Origin: Allacma fusca
Lineage: Eukaryota; Arthropoda; Collembola; Symphypleona; Sminthuridae
Length of the DNA stretch: 64,000 nt
NCBI GenBank assembly: GCA_947179485.1
Contig: OX359250.1
Span: forward strand, 10,725,575-10,789,574
Reading direction: 5' to 3'
Both the position numbers and the translations under genes were made by a program. Below are positions 1-11,811 of this stretch, piece after piece; within the stretch, counting starts at the first letter, position 1; every line of letters starts with the position of its first letter. Below the pieces are notes generated by a model that worked only from the letters and a program-made list of their open reading frames with translations, was not told the DNA's origin and ran no database searches.

Positions 1-649
1 TAGTATTTTTTACCTTTGGATTTAGAGTACAGTTGTAGCCTTTAAAAACAGAATAAAACAAATCATGAATTAATTAACGCACTGACATGCTTTACTTTGA
101 TTTTGCGAACTAGCTTCTAGGGGAGATTGCAAAACTTCCCCCTATAATTAAAAAACCTCACTTCCCTGTAATGTCACCAGATATTCTAATGTATCCAGCA
201 CATTATAATTTTGTAAGGGTCACCAACGACAGCTTTCACTAATAAGTACATGAATTTAAGTTTATGGAATCCCTTAGGAAATATAAAACCAATTGGCAAA
301 ACCGCCAGCCAAATGCCTTCAGATCATTAAAATATTAAACGTAGCTTCCTATTTTGATTCGTTTATGCGTCTAAAGTGAAGACAAATATTGAAAAAAATC
401 AAGCCCTAATCTAATCACAAACTTGCCTGTCACTGGCACTGACTCATACTTGACTTCACCAAGAACCCAGTTACAAAGTACATTTCAGAAATGCCAAGTT
501 CAACTATTTTGACATACTCCTAGTCCTAGTCATGTGCATACGCATTTGCAAAAGACAAAATCTCTGGTTTTGTATCCTACCCTTCTGAATCCCATCCACC
601 ATCCGGAACTCCCCTATAGAATTTCTACCATCAAAAATCCAAACACAGT

Positions 650-666
650 ACACACACACACACACA
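650..666. repeat. (CA)n microsatellite
   Basis: Uninterrupted dinucleotide tract of about 8 units. A second, imperfect CA tract lies at about 1618-1692. Confidence 0.9.
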
Positions 667-1617
667 TCTCCGAATAACGAAACACCACTTGACCAACTCC
701 AACAACATCCGATACCAAAGTATAGCACCATATACAAAAAAAAATACTACTACAATAATTACATACCAGCTCGAACTCTAATTGGGATTCGTGAACTGCT
801 ACGGAAACTTATTCCCAAAAACGCCTTTCAACCTCCCGTAACAGACATACACACATATAGTAATTATTTCAACCCAATATTCCCTCTAAATAGGTGTATC
901 CGTACGTCTCAAAACTTGAGTCCCATGTCAATGACAATAACTGACCCACACACTGTTCCCACAGGTCAGACTCACAACTGTACACACGCACTACGATACA
1001 AACCCAAAACTATATATCAACATTAGTTATTTTGAAATCTACTCTCATCAAAGACAAGACCCAAACTCCACAATGACGTGACACTCCTGTAGGATACAAA
1101 GTACACAAATTAAAATCGTCCCAGAGACGACCACAACAGGGACTAGAGAGAAGGACAAGACAAAATAATTATAATAATTACTCCAGACTTGCTAAAATAC
1201 AATTTATATACTCAGAATTGAAATACCTTCAGATCGATCCAAAAATCGATGATTTTAGAAGTAAAGACTGTCTGTGGAGGGGGGGGACTTCGGAAATTCT
1301 CTGAATGATTTGATAAATGTAAATTAGCGACTGTGACGTCAAAAGCTGGCTCAGAATAAAAATTGATACTTTTCCCCAAGTTTTAAATGAGGATGATGAG
1401 AAGCACTTGTTTATCGGACTTCTCTCTTTTGCTCTGACTCAGTTGATAATCAGCACGTCCTGATTACTCTCTGACCGACCATTTACTCACATTGAATCTT
1501 CCACTGACTTGAATCGAATGAAAAACCTAATCATTTCTATCCATCCCGTTCATGCGCCATCTTTTTACAACCTTTTAACAGACTACTGTCTCGCATGTAT
1601 AGCATGTAAAGAGGTAC

Positions 1618-1692
1618 GTACACACAGGACACACTATACACACAGTCCGCACGAACACTACACACACACCACACACACACACACTGTCACTC
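1618..1692. repeat. CA-rich imperfect microsatellite
   Basis: Repeated CACA blocks interrupted by single substitutions. The longest pure stretch lies at about 1660-1684. It explains most of the spurious His/Thr-rich open frame across this region. Confidence 0.8.
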
Positions 1693-3107
1693 AGTCAGGG
1701 AGGGACGTATGCAATGCAATGTATATGCATCCCTGCACATATAGGGCATATTATAGTGCACGCTACTGTAGCAAAAGGCAAAAAAAGCAAAAGCAAAAGC
1801 ACCAGACCAGGCCTATATATATTACAGTAACTTTGTATTTAACTTATATATACTTTAAGTTTATAAGCTCCTATATACAGACCTATACCTATACCACTTT
1901 AACATATAGTTATAGTACTACACAAATATACATACTCACCCTTACAAATATATTTAAGGGTCTGTATATACACGGACGACGCTAGGAGGCCTCTTAATTA
2001 AGATTTGTAATGATTTAATTCCAAGCCGTCCAAACCCTTAAAAACCCTTGAGGCCAGTGCATCCCTTTACGAGGACCTCTCACAACTCCTCCCGCAAACA
2101 ACCCTCCCAACCCACATAACCTTCCTACAAGGTAACGTTCGTACATGTGCCTTTTGTCCCTCATGGCTTCGGAATGCTACAACACAGAGATATTTCCCAA
2201 GAAGAAGCCCCTGCTTGTAGTATGAATGACGTTCCGAATAATTCCTACATTGCAATAAAAAATAAATAGGGAGCAACATCAAGCATAGTAGTTATTCGAG
2301 GTAGAATGATCGGGATATACTGTTTGGATTAAAGGCAAAATTATCTCCAGTATTTAATGAATTTAAATTTATTTTATATTTATTATTTATTTTAATAGAA
2401 ACCGGTGGGGTGGGTGGTCGTAGATGGTTTTGTTTTGTTGTGTTTAATTCCCTAGAGATTATATTGGGATATGGATGGAGATCATATCTTGTTGTCTCTC
2501 CACTGAGGATGTGAGGATGTGCTCGTAAAGGCGCAATCTAAGAATGAGTAGCACGTCAAGTTGCATAATGAAGCATTCAGACAAAAGAAAACTCGTTAGA
2601 CGTCCAATTAGGATCTCCTCAATGACAAAGGAATAGGTTTGGGGAGTGGGGTAGGCCCTGTGGAGAGAAGACTCATGAATTTTTGAATGTAATTTTTGGA
2701 ATGTTTGCTATTCCTTTTGAGCGTAATTAAGTTACAGCATGGGAGCATGACTCCTGACTCCCAGTATAGGCCCAAACCTCATGATGAGAAAGAAGAAGGT
2801 TCGGGTGATTTTTGTAGCTCAATATTAATAATGTTACATGTGAGAGATGAGTTGTGAAAGGGAGCTCGTAAAATCAATGTGACGTCAGAGTCACACAACA
2901 CAGGGGTTACAACATCTCTTGAGGAGGAAGAGTGCTCAAGTCCACAAGAGATGTCGGGTGTTCCGTAATTTCTGGTCGAGTACGTTGCTATAGCTGGGAT
3001 GGGATTGGTTGGGGAAGGTTTATGAAACGCCTTTGTCATCACTTTTTTCATCCAATTTCCCACAAAGTTGTGGAATCGATTTTCATAATTTGAGCTACTT
3101 TGTGGAG

Positions 3108-6100
3108 ATGGCGTCGTCATGTGGTCGGTGGGATGATTGTCAGCCCAAATGTTGCCCGATTTTGAGACAACCGTTACCGAATGAGAATCAGAGCCATGTC
3201 ACTTGTCAACCTCTCACCGGAACACCGGAGACTAGCTGTTTCCAGGCCCAATGCAACCCCAACATTTCCGTATGTTATCAAAAATTATTCATGTTTCAGT
3301 AATAGTTGATCTTTCGACTATTTCCTTTGATGTTATTCCTTCCGATCTTGACCTTGGACTTGTGACTAGGATTTATGCTTGAAGTTGACAAGGTCAAGGA
3401 GGCAAATGAATCCGGATAGAATTTGAACCTGGGAAATGATAAATTAATTATTTGTCGGATTTTGTAAACACTGTAGGGGTTCCCGATATGCAGTGGTGGT
3501 GACACTTGTAAATCTTGTTATGACGTCCCGACGGGACACCAGCGACAATGTGAATGTGCAGAGTGCATAAGGAAGCGTCAGGTACATGAAATATTTTCAG
3601 GGAAATGTCAAAACTGCGATAGAGAAAAAAAAAATGACTGATGATGGGTGTACTTATGTAATTAGGAATAATTTTGTTACAAGTATTAGGGAATAATCTG
3701 GGTGTTTATTCTGGAGGAAATGAAAGCGTATAGAGTATATAATACAGTATGTAATAATCTCCAGACATTTTGTGCAGGAAGTGCAAGGCCAGAGTTGTCC
3801 TCAACATTCCGAGGGCAATGAGTACCAAGACCTGAAGAAATACAGCCATGACCCGGAAATTCAGGCCATACGAGACCGGCTGGGAAGCTCCACTGCCGTT
3901 AAAGAAAGCCTTAAATGGTGTCCGGATGATGAAGCCTTGACCTGTGTCGACAGAAGATTTCGACAGTCCAAATTAGGACTCCTGGGCCGACCCGTAGTTC
4001 ATTATGGAGCTGCCCAGGATTGCGATTTCCCCAAAGAATTGCGACACGGAGTTAAATCCGAAAATATCAACCAGGTATGTATCTAAAACAATGCTACTAT
4101 TTATTGTACTCTAATTTTGGAGAAGGAGTGATAATTGATAATAAATTGATACTCAAATTATTACAATGTACAAATTCATTCATACTTACAAACGGTGATA
4201 TTTGTTATCTCTGAGGTTGCAAAATTGGTCAATCCACCGATCAAGACATGGCCAGATCAATTGGATTTACAACTGAAGGAGAGCATCTATGCTTCTAATC
4301 GTTTAGCCCCGATAGGAAAGTCCCACGATCAGTTAGAAAATTTACCCGCTAAAATCATCCCTGAGGAGACAAAGTTTGGGATAAAATCAAAGAAAGGTGA
4401 GAAACGGGAGGAGGGATGACTACAAATCCTGTCATGCATTAATTTGTCCTTTATTTCCGCTGTGATAGATATCAGCGCCGCAGTTTTGGTGAACCCCCCT
4501 AAAACTCGGTACGAGGTTGAGAATGAAAGTAACTGCTGCCGACAAATGTACAGAATGACGCACGGTGAATTCAAACCCGGAGAACAGATATGTAGAAAGT
4601 AATGAACTAAAACTGTGTGAACTTGAGCAAAGAAGCTTTCTGTATGTGGGCTCATAAAATTGTCTTGCTTCCAGTTACGAAGAACCATTCAGCCGTCAAA
4701 ATACATTTGGCGTACCAACACCTTGTGACATCGCTGGAAGGTGGTGTCGAAAAATTATTTCTACTTGGAGATCTTGTGAACCGGATCTGCCTTACGTGAA
4801 CAAAGTCTATGCTGACCATTTGGACATGAGATATCCTAAATTAGGACGACCACAGGATACACATTGTATAGCCCGGACAAAGGGAGATTGGTAGAAATAA
4901 AATTTTGTCTAACCTAGTAGTTAGTATGGTCTATCCTATATAGGGTGTTTTTATGTATGAACATAAAAATAAAAGTATATAGATACATACATACAAATGT
5001 CTATATATATCCACGGAATTGAGGCGTGTAGGTACACAGTGGGTTAGGTGATGTGGAAAATTGTGAGCTTTTTCACAACTTACTTTGTTCCTCTCTTTGC
5101 AGTTACACTTACGGCAGCAGACCGTCCGTTCAATCTTCCGAACGACCGATACGGGAAATCATTTTTAACCGGTGTCCAAATCCCGGTGCTGAGCTCGCTG
5201 AAAAAATGATGCGGAATCTTAAAAGTTGGCTGGAGAAGCTTCGGAAGAGTTTTAAATCTGAGGTTGGACCGGATTTAGAAGCCTTGTATGAAGCATTCTT
5301 AGCTCGAGATGAGGTTATTCCTCAAATATTATCAGCTCTGTCCAAAACTGACTAATGTCTCAATTGTTCCCTACAACTTACTCACTTTGGGGTATTAAAT
5401 TTTATCCAGGATCATAATGGCACTGTGGATTGGGATGGGTTCATGAAAAGCTTACGGGAAGTTCATGTGCCCTGTTTAGAAAATAAGCAAGAATTTATGG
5501 AAGCTTTGGCCTTCGTGAATATTTATCATCCATTGCCTTGCAATAAACTAAACTATTACTCCCTCATGGATTACATAAAGGGGCATCAGGATCCCATGTT
5601 CTTCTGCAAAACTACAAGTAATATTTTCAGTTCATGGCGTCAATCCAAACTGTAATCCATCCTCACCAGGAGTAATATTTTAGCTAACCTGATTCGACTT
5701 AAATGGTGGGTCAATTTTTGGGGGAAATAGCCTTAAAGCCCTTCTACTTGCCATGGACGAATGGATGTATTCACTTTCGTACGACGTACTCGGATTTTGC
5801 ATCCATCTGGTGCCTCAGAGAATCCTGCTTAAAGCACTTACGGGACCAAAAGACCTCGGGAATGTCCAGTGTTCGGACAGATAGAGTTCCAAGAAAAATT
5901 AGGGGAGCAAGAGATACTACCAACTACGGTGATGACGGAGATGCCTACAGTCTTATTTTTCCGAGCGTATACACTCTTCATGGAATAACCTGCCGTGATG
6001 TTTTTGCTGTATAATACTATATAAGTCATATAATAATATAAGCTATAAAATATATATTTTTGGTTTAATACCTATCTCTTATACTTTCGTCCTTACAAAT

Positions 6101-6584
6101 AATTATATGGATGTCTATTATTTTTTTCCCCATTGAATAAAAAGGCATTAACTCGGGATCAGATGCTAAAAATACTATGTCAGGCTGGAGTGAATATAAG
6201 TCACGAGGAATTCGATAAAGTCTGGAAGAGAGCACAGGAAATAGATCCAGGCGAAAAGGAACGCGTTTGTTACCAAACGTTCCGCGAAGCATTACATATA
6301 GTAAGTCCTAAAATGTCGAGTACACATAGTGGGTTACGAAATTACGAATACACAGCTTTCACTCCATTGGGAGACAAAAATAAAATAATTTTGTCTCGGA
6401 TACATGAATGTGAAGGAGTAATTTCCCTTTCAAATTATTCCAGACTAGAGATGAAGAAAATAAAATGTACGGGTATTCAGAGGAGCAGAAAATCCAGGAC
6501 TGCTGTCATGGAGAAAATCCAGATGTCTGCTGCCGTTGTCAGTGTATAAAACGAAATAAGAATCACGTCTGTGCCGATATGTGA
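3108..6584 (+). CDS. EFHB: EF-hand domain-containing family member B-like protein (EFHB/CFAP21), 11 exons
   Basis: Exons read as 3108-3269, 3477-3581, 3778-4074, 4216-4396, 4469-4598, 4675-4890, 5103-5313, 5410-5617, 5731-6008, 6145-6300 and 6444-6584. All junctions keep frame, giving 694 codons; human EFHB is about 830. Family hallmarks I recognise are VVHYGAAQDCD, LVNPPIKTW, SNRLAPIGKSHDQ, a second LVNPPKT block, NTFGVPTPCD, TTNYGDDGDAYSL followed by PSVYTLHG, and the C-terminal LTRDQMLKILCQAGV region. One EF-hand spans the exon 7/8 junction (DEDHNGTVDWDG), with Gly instead of Glu at loop position 12. A second EF-hand is degenerate. EFHB is a microtubule inner protein of ciliary doublets and has also been linked to store-operated calcium entry. 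Unlike vertebrate EFHB as I know it, both ends are cysteine-rich: exons 1-2 and the last exon (DVCCRCQC). The ATG at 3108 is the first Met in the first exon, but an upstream exon is possible. Two donors (GTTATT after 5313, GTATAA after 6008) are weak. Confidence 0.85.
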
Positions 6585-6722
6585 CCCTGTGATAACGTAC
6601 TTATGGAAGAGCTTTTATGCATTAACACTTATCAAATCTTGAATAATCTCAAAAAATGGCAAGTCAGTACATTGCGTGTTTATTCCTATTTGGGAAAGAG
6701 CCTCATCATTCCCTGAACTTAA

Positions 6723-6741
6723 AATAAAAACTGTAAATAAA
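6723..6741 (+). terminator. Polyadenylation signals for the EFHB-like gene
   Basis: Two AATAAA hexamers (6723-6728 and 6736-6741) lie about 140-155 bases after the EFHB stop, on the same strand. Confidence 0.55.
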
Positions 6742-6954
6742 ATATTTTATAAAATATTACTTATAATTTGTTTTCTCGTTAGGCAGGTCACATTCCGAAC
6801 GCTCAAAAGGGAAATTGACATATCTGCCTCAGTGGTTAATTTGTTATAGTAGACAGTATTTTAGCCACTTTCTATACTATGTATACCTAACTCTCACTCC
6901 CACAATCTCTTCCTCAAGTGGAATATTTTTTTGGCACTCAGATGTCATAAGGGA

Positions 6955-6960
6955 TTTATT
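6955..6960 (-). terminator. Minus-strand polyadenylation signal
   Basis: AATAAA on the minus strand (TTTATT on +), about 45 bases beyond the stop codon of the minus-strand exon at 7006. It supports a transcript ending here, convergent with EFHB. Confidence 0.45.
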
Positions 6961-7005
6961 GAAAGTCGATTTTGATGACACGAGCTGGAAAATGCGGATT
7001 GAGTT

Positions 7006-7554
7006 TTAATTCACTTGATAAGACCCCTTGCTACGCCCACGAATAAGTGCAAGTAAGCTTTTACTTCTTTTTCTTTTTTTCTCTCCCACGACCTCATCCT
7101 TTGTGGGAAGATAAGTGTCATCTTTGCTGGAGTATTTTGGAAGACTTGGTGCAGTCAGGAGACCACCCGTGGCAGGATTGTCTAATTCCAGCGTCGTCCG
7201 ACGTTGAATTTTTTCTGACTGGATACCCATCCGCTCTTTATGATTGTTAGACATTTCAATACTATAAGGTTACATATTCTTTGGTCAAATGGGCACTCGC
7301 TATAAATTGCAGAAAAACTGGAGTAGGTACATGCATTTGTGCAACACTTGTGAAATTCTTTTTCATGGAAAAGGGAATCGAAACATAATACTTACATGTA
7401 CTGAACGTCCGTGTAATCTTTAGATGGAGTCCAACTTGAAAATTATTCGAGATCCACGGATGTTTCGGATCGCGCAATAATACCAAAACTTTTTTCCTCT
7501 TGTTTGGAATTTTTATTAAAAAGATTGATCTATTTTCGTACAACTTTTCGTAGG
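7006..7554 (-). CDS. Unrecognised gene, 3' exons (partial)
   Basis: The last exon is open from the stop at 7006 to at least 7218 (a CAG acceptor, phase 0) or to Met at 7254. It encodes a charged, Ser/Lys/Arg-rich C-terminus ending in RGRSKGSYQVN, with a basic GEKKRKRSKSLLALIRGR stretch. A second candidate exon upstream on this strand (7396-7554) has a good acceptor (CTCTACAG) and a GTAAGT donor, and encodes a Lys/Arg-rich segment containing KVLVLLRDPKHPW. The phase of that donor does not join cleanly to the 7218 acceptor. A GTTGGA donor at CAA (phase 0) would, so the link between the two is unproven. The minus strand is preferred over the overlapping + frame at 7047-7250, which is Phe-rich and of low complexity. 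I do not recognise the family. The 5' end was not found. Confidence 0.4.
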
Positions 7555-8746
7555 CTGTAGAGCAATACTTATTGTGACAAGACCTGGTTTTCAATGACAG
7601 CCCTTGTTGTCACTCGTCACCTATCCTAGTTGACATGAAAGCTACTTCCAGAATGTTGGACTTATTGTTATATTGTTCTCATTCTCGTTATCTCGTTAAG
7701 TAGTTTATAGTGTGTAACTCTTAGAATTATTTGATTTTATTACTTTTTACTGTATTAATAATGACTCATCACAATTTAGGGAACAATCAGTCAATAACTA
7801 TTTCAACATACATATTATATTGTTACGCTATGTATGTAGGTCCTCCGGCTGACATGGAATCATAACAAAATTACATATAGAGTCATCAAAACCATCAACG
7901 CACGATTTCTCATATTTACTATAAGAATGTCAGTTTGATAACATATATAGATATATATATATATAAAATTACTCTTATGTCTCATCCCTTCAACCTTGAT
8001 TATTCCTCGCTTTTAAGACTAGCACATATTTACAATTTTTTAGACTCTCATAAACTCTTGATTTACAGCTCTAAACAAGTATAAATAAACTTCCGTTTTG
8101 AGTATGTATGCGGATGACAAATTCCCGAGATGTGGCAATAAAATGGATTCAAACTGGCGGAAAAATAATTTCCCTGGAATTAATGATGCTTGAACCAAAT
8201 TTAAATTCGCTCAGGATTGACCTAATTTGATCAATATTACTGTAACTTATTAATAGATACAAGATTGGAAAATAAATGCATTAATGTTTATGATTTGCTA
8301 TTATTATGCACACTATGTGTAATTTATAATACGTAATTTTGTATTTGATTCCCAGTTCCCTTTAGTTATGTACATACGTATACCTTTACTTTGATAAAGC
8401 TGATGCTGACACTGCAGTCAGTTTCGCATTTCTCACATTATATGGAGAGTTTGAGACAGTAAATCAGAATGTATGCCAATTTTCGCAACACTAACCGAAA
8501 ATGATCTTACGAAATGACCTGTGAGAAGGTTTCAAGTGTAGTTGATTCAAAAAAAGTAGCTTTCACACATGGCATCTGAAAATTTTCAATTTTGTAAGGG
8601 TCCTTGAGTAGCAACAATAATTATTGCAAAATAACTCCTGTTATAAAGGATAGCTTACTGAAAAATTTCATTTATAGCAAACACATTTTTATCCCTTGAT
8701 CTGAATGTTGAACACAGTATGCTTACAAGGGACGGTCTTTTTATAG
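7555..8746. other. AT-rich spacer
   Basis: No convincing exon. It contains TA-rich tracts (about 7945-7970) and a short open stretch at about 8105-8190 (+) without a usable splice partner. The 5' exons of the flanking partial genes may hide here. Confidence 0.35.
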
Positions 8747-9407
8747 GTGCTGAAGAGGAGCGGGACCTTGAGGAGAATTCCTTATATCGGGAGCTCAATT
8801 TGATAAATAAAGTAGTTGTAAGTTAGTTATGTTTCAATTGGATTTTTTTTCCGTTTTGAATTACAAAATTATGGCGTCAGTTTCTAAGAATTTTAGCCTC
8901 ATGTGGCTAAAAATACAGTTATAATGAGTGACTGAGATTTCAAGAGACGTACATTTCAGACTGAGATTTCAAGGACGTTTTAACCGTGAGGGGTACATAA
9001 ATGCTTCTGAGGAGTTCCAATTTTAAAGTTAAGGTCATCGTATAATATCATCTACAATATAGTTTCTGTATATATTTGAATTATTATAGATTCATTATCT
9101 CAGCGCAGCTTGCATCATGTCCACTCATGGTCGAATTTCTAGCATTTGTGACGGGATTCTTTGTAGCGTAAAGGTAAGAATAATTGCAAGTATTCCTGAA
9201 TGTATTTAGTAGATGCTCAAAATCCTTCAGGTGACTAAAAATCAATTGGTCTCGAAAAACTTAATAGAAGTTTGGCAAATCGGAGAGTACGGAGATAATG
9301 TGTCAGTCGTGGTGCTTTGTAAGCTTGTGGAGTCTAATGTCAAAGCTGGGGGTTCAATTAAAAGGGCGTGTGCGTTGATTTCACAGAATGATTTCAAAGC
9401 CTCCTGA
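8747..9407 (+). CDS. Unrecognised gene, three 3' exons (partial)
   Basis: Exons at 8747-8817 (enters after one base of a codon, leaves in phase 0, donor GTAAGT), 9090-9173 (phase 0 to 0, donor GTAAGA) and 9231-9407 (phase 0, ends in TGA). All phases agree, which is unlikely by chance for three adjacent segments. The visible product is 109 residues: an acidic helix-like start (EEERDLEENSLYRELNLINK), a Ser/Cys-rich middle, and an end containing NLIEVWQIGEYGDNVSVVVL and then ACALISQNDFKAS. There is no signal peptide or obvious catalytic motif in the part seen. The last intron is only 57 bases, in line with the short introns of the EFHB gene nearby. The upstream exons and the family are unknown. 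Confidence 0.4.
8930..8973. repeat. 15-bp direct repeat pair
   Basis: GACTGAGATTTCAAG occurs at 8930-8944 and again at 8959-8973, inside an intron of the unrecognised + strand gene. It looks like a local duplication; no function is evident. Confidence 0.7.
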
Positions 9408-11708
9408 AACCCTGAAGCATTTTGTAAATCCAATTAGCTATTGCAAGATTTCAAACTCTGAGGCAGGGGGATTCTAAATAATTAAATATGATCTTTCCCC
9501 TTCCTCAACGGATTTTGGGAGAAAGGTGACACTCCAACTCCTCCCTTGACTAGGACGTGAGTCATTACCAGTTCCATTTTCATACATGAGGAGACTTCAA
9601 AGCCACATAGAGACAGCTTCCAGGACAATAGGGGAAACAAAGCACATTTACTATCTCTTATATGCCTTCTGCCCATCTCAAAGAAGTTTCACATAAATAT
9701 ACAAGAATATACACATTTGCCGTATGAACATCGTGTTGGGTTGTTGTATATAAGTGTGTAGCAAATATACAATTTACTTACGTTTTTAAAATAGAAAACG
9801 AATAGCAAATTAATTTTAGTGTTTAAATTACATAATTTTTTAACATGTGCATATAGTATGGCTTGAATTTTCATAGAATGCATTCTCATGGAAACTGCTT
9901 GACTGCACACGTTTTACAGTACAATACAACTTGCGCCCGCCCCCTCCCTCATATTTTTATGACATTATTTCCTGTAATTTAGTTCTTAATGTTTCTCAGA
10001 TTCATATATTATGTACTGTAAAAGAATTGCGTGGCTCAATGTTTTTGGATTATGATTTGATTGGTCAATTAACCTCGGACAATAAATCATTCACAATTAC
10101 AAACATAGCTAAATATAATTAAAATTAAAATAACAATCAATAATAACTTTAGTTCAGCAACCTTTCAGTGGATAAAAGACAAAGTAACATAATTATGTAT
10201 CAGTGCATAATCAGCTGGAATGATCTGAAGTGGATCCCCAGAATACTCTTTTTGAGGTGATCTAGCGAACTCGAATAAAATTTATTGTAGTTGGGAAAAA
10301 ACACTCCCTATAGATACTTTCTAGCTACTGATAGTATCAATTTGATACATACGTACATACAAATATACATTCATTAAATCATCACTGACCTGGCTACATA
10401 CGCAGTTCGGTAGGTTAGTGTTGCATTACCTGTTGGTACCTGAATTTATGAGTTTACCGAACTGTTTTTTCGAAAATAGAAATTATAAATAATTTAACTC
10501 CATATGTCACCTAGCCCTTAGCAGTGCGAATATTCACAGCAATGAGCGTCTCGGAACATGGCTATATTTGTTTTAAAAAATTCTCGTCATCACGGATGAG
10601 TCTAAAATTATTACATTCTTCCGGAATGAGGTCCTGGAACTATTATAATTTTAACTGGGGCAAACAAAAAAGTTACTATTATAAATTACTGTGTCGCCCA
10701 TAAAACTAAATATACCAATTGTCACTTCTAACAATACAAAACATTTTAATTAATCCTTTGATATATGACTGGTGCTGTCCAATATAGATGATTATACATA
10801 GACTAAAGAACCCTTCAAAAAAATGTTATAAGTAGATATTCACACTAAAACAAAATGCATCAAGATTAACAACCCCTTTTTATCATAATAACCGACACCG
10901 GGAGAGATACCTTTGCACACCTTCCCTTAATCCTCCTCCCTTATTTACATGCCTCAAGTGGTAAGTCCATTCTGATTATACAACCCTCCGTACTTATTAA
11001 TTCTCAGGATTTTCAAAGTCTTCATTCACCTTATATATAGAGTATAGCTTATATGTATTATTATTCTTTAAAATATATAACGTAAGTACTTCTTACAATA
11101 AGTGTTCGTAGTAGTAGTACAACAAAATATTATTAAAAATAAAATAAAGATGCTTTAGTGTATGATCATAATATTTTGTATTCCAGAGTACCAAACCAGG
11201 GCTTTATTTCGTTGCTTAGCAGGTTCCAGTTTCAAGTATATAAGCAATAAAGTCTGCTTCTTAAGCTGTACGGATTTTCTTTTAAATGAAAAACCCAAAC
11301 ACTACTTCTACTCCATGGACCTCAGCATCTTTGTAGAATCCTTTTCCCTTTAAACCCAATCCCATACCTTTGTAATCAAGTTCAGCCGTTCAAAACCGAG
11401 CCCTCCTAGGTGTTTCTATAGAAACAGCTGTTAGCATTCCCCTTCCCCCCCCCCAAAAAAAGCTTCCCCTCTATATGTACATACAGAGGTAATCATTCAC
11501 ACAAATGGAAGCTGACAAGACGAGAATTTAAAGGTCCTGTAAAACATCTCAAATTCCGAGAGTCCCTCGTCCCAAAAGCATGGACGGGAAGGAGGGAAAT
11601 GATCCTTTCAGGAATTTCTCCAGTGCTTCCTACGATTTGACTTCAAAGACTTATCTCCAAGTTCGATAGTTACTCCAACGTAAATTCATGGATATTTATG
11701 TTTTCCAG
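9408..11708. other. Non-coding spacer
   Basis: AT-rich sequence with scattered TACATACA-type microsatellite-like tracts. Short open frames such as 11162-11353 (+) have no supporting splice context. Confidence 0.4.
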
Positions 11709-11811
11709 GAATTCCGAAACAACAAAAGAGGATATGGTTCCCCTGAAAAACTGTGTGAAGAAGTGTTCATCCAAGTGTCTCTGCCATGGATTTAAATCCA
11801 AGAAATATTAA
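11709..11811 (+). CDS. Candidate terminal exon, Cys/Lys-rich
   Basis: A good acceptor (TTTTCCAG) is followed by 33 codons and a stop. The product ends in NCVKKCSSKCLCHGFKSKKY, with four Cys and many Lys. It would need an upstream exon leaving two bases of a codon, and none was identified. Another frame of the same segment is also open for 28 codons. It could be the end of a small secreted or nuclear protein, or chance. Confidence 0.2.

Larger units (their letters stand above)
1..3107. other. Upstream region without a recognised gene
   Basis: AT-rich non-coding sequence with short CA-rich tracts and a run of eight G near 1280. A 158-codon open frame at 1509-1985 (+) is dominated by CA-repeat and TA-rich translation, so I do not call it. 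No splice-flanked coding segment was convincing on either strand. Confidence 0.5.

Noticed and set aside
1509..1985. 158-codon open frame on +
   Set aside because: Translation is dominated by His/Thr from a CA repeat and Tyr/Ile from TA-rich DNA. No homology was recognised and there is no splice or promoter context.
2779..3120. 113-codon minus-strand frame
   Set aside because: Overlaps the first EFHB exon on the opposite strand. Composition is unremarkable and no acceptor or donor supports it.
4675..4896. In-frame TAG after GDW (4891) as the end of the EFHB gene
   Set aside because: A GTAGAA donor overlapping it joins in phase 2 to 5103 and restores the conserved downstream EFHB sequence.
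5314..5355. EFHB exon 7 read through to the stop at 5353, suggesting a pseudogene
   Set aside because: A GTTATT donor after 5313 joins GAG to GAT at 5410 and rebuilds a perfect EF-hand loop. The stop is then intronic.
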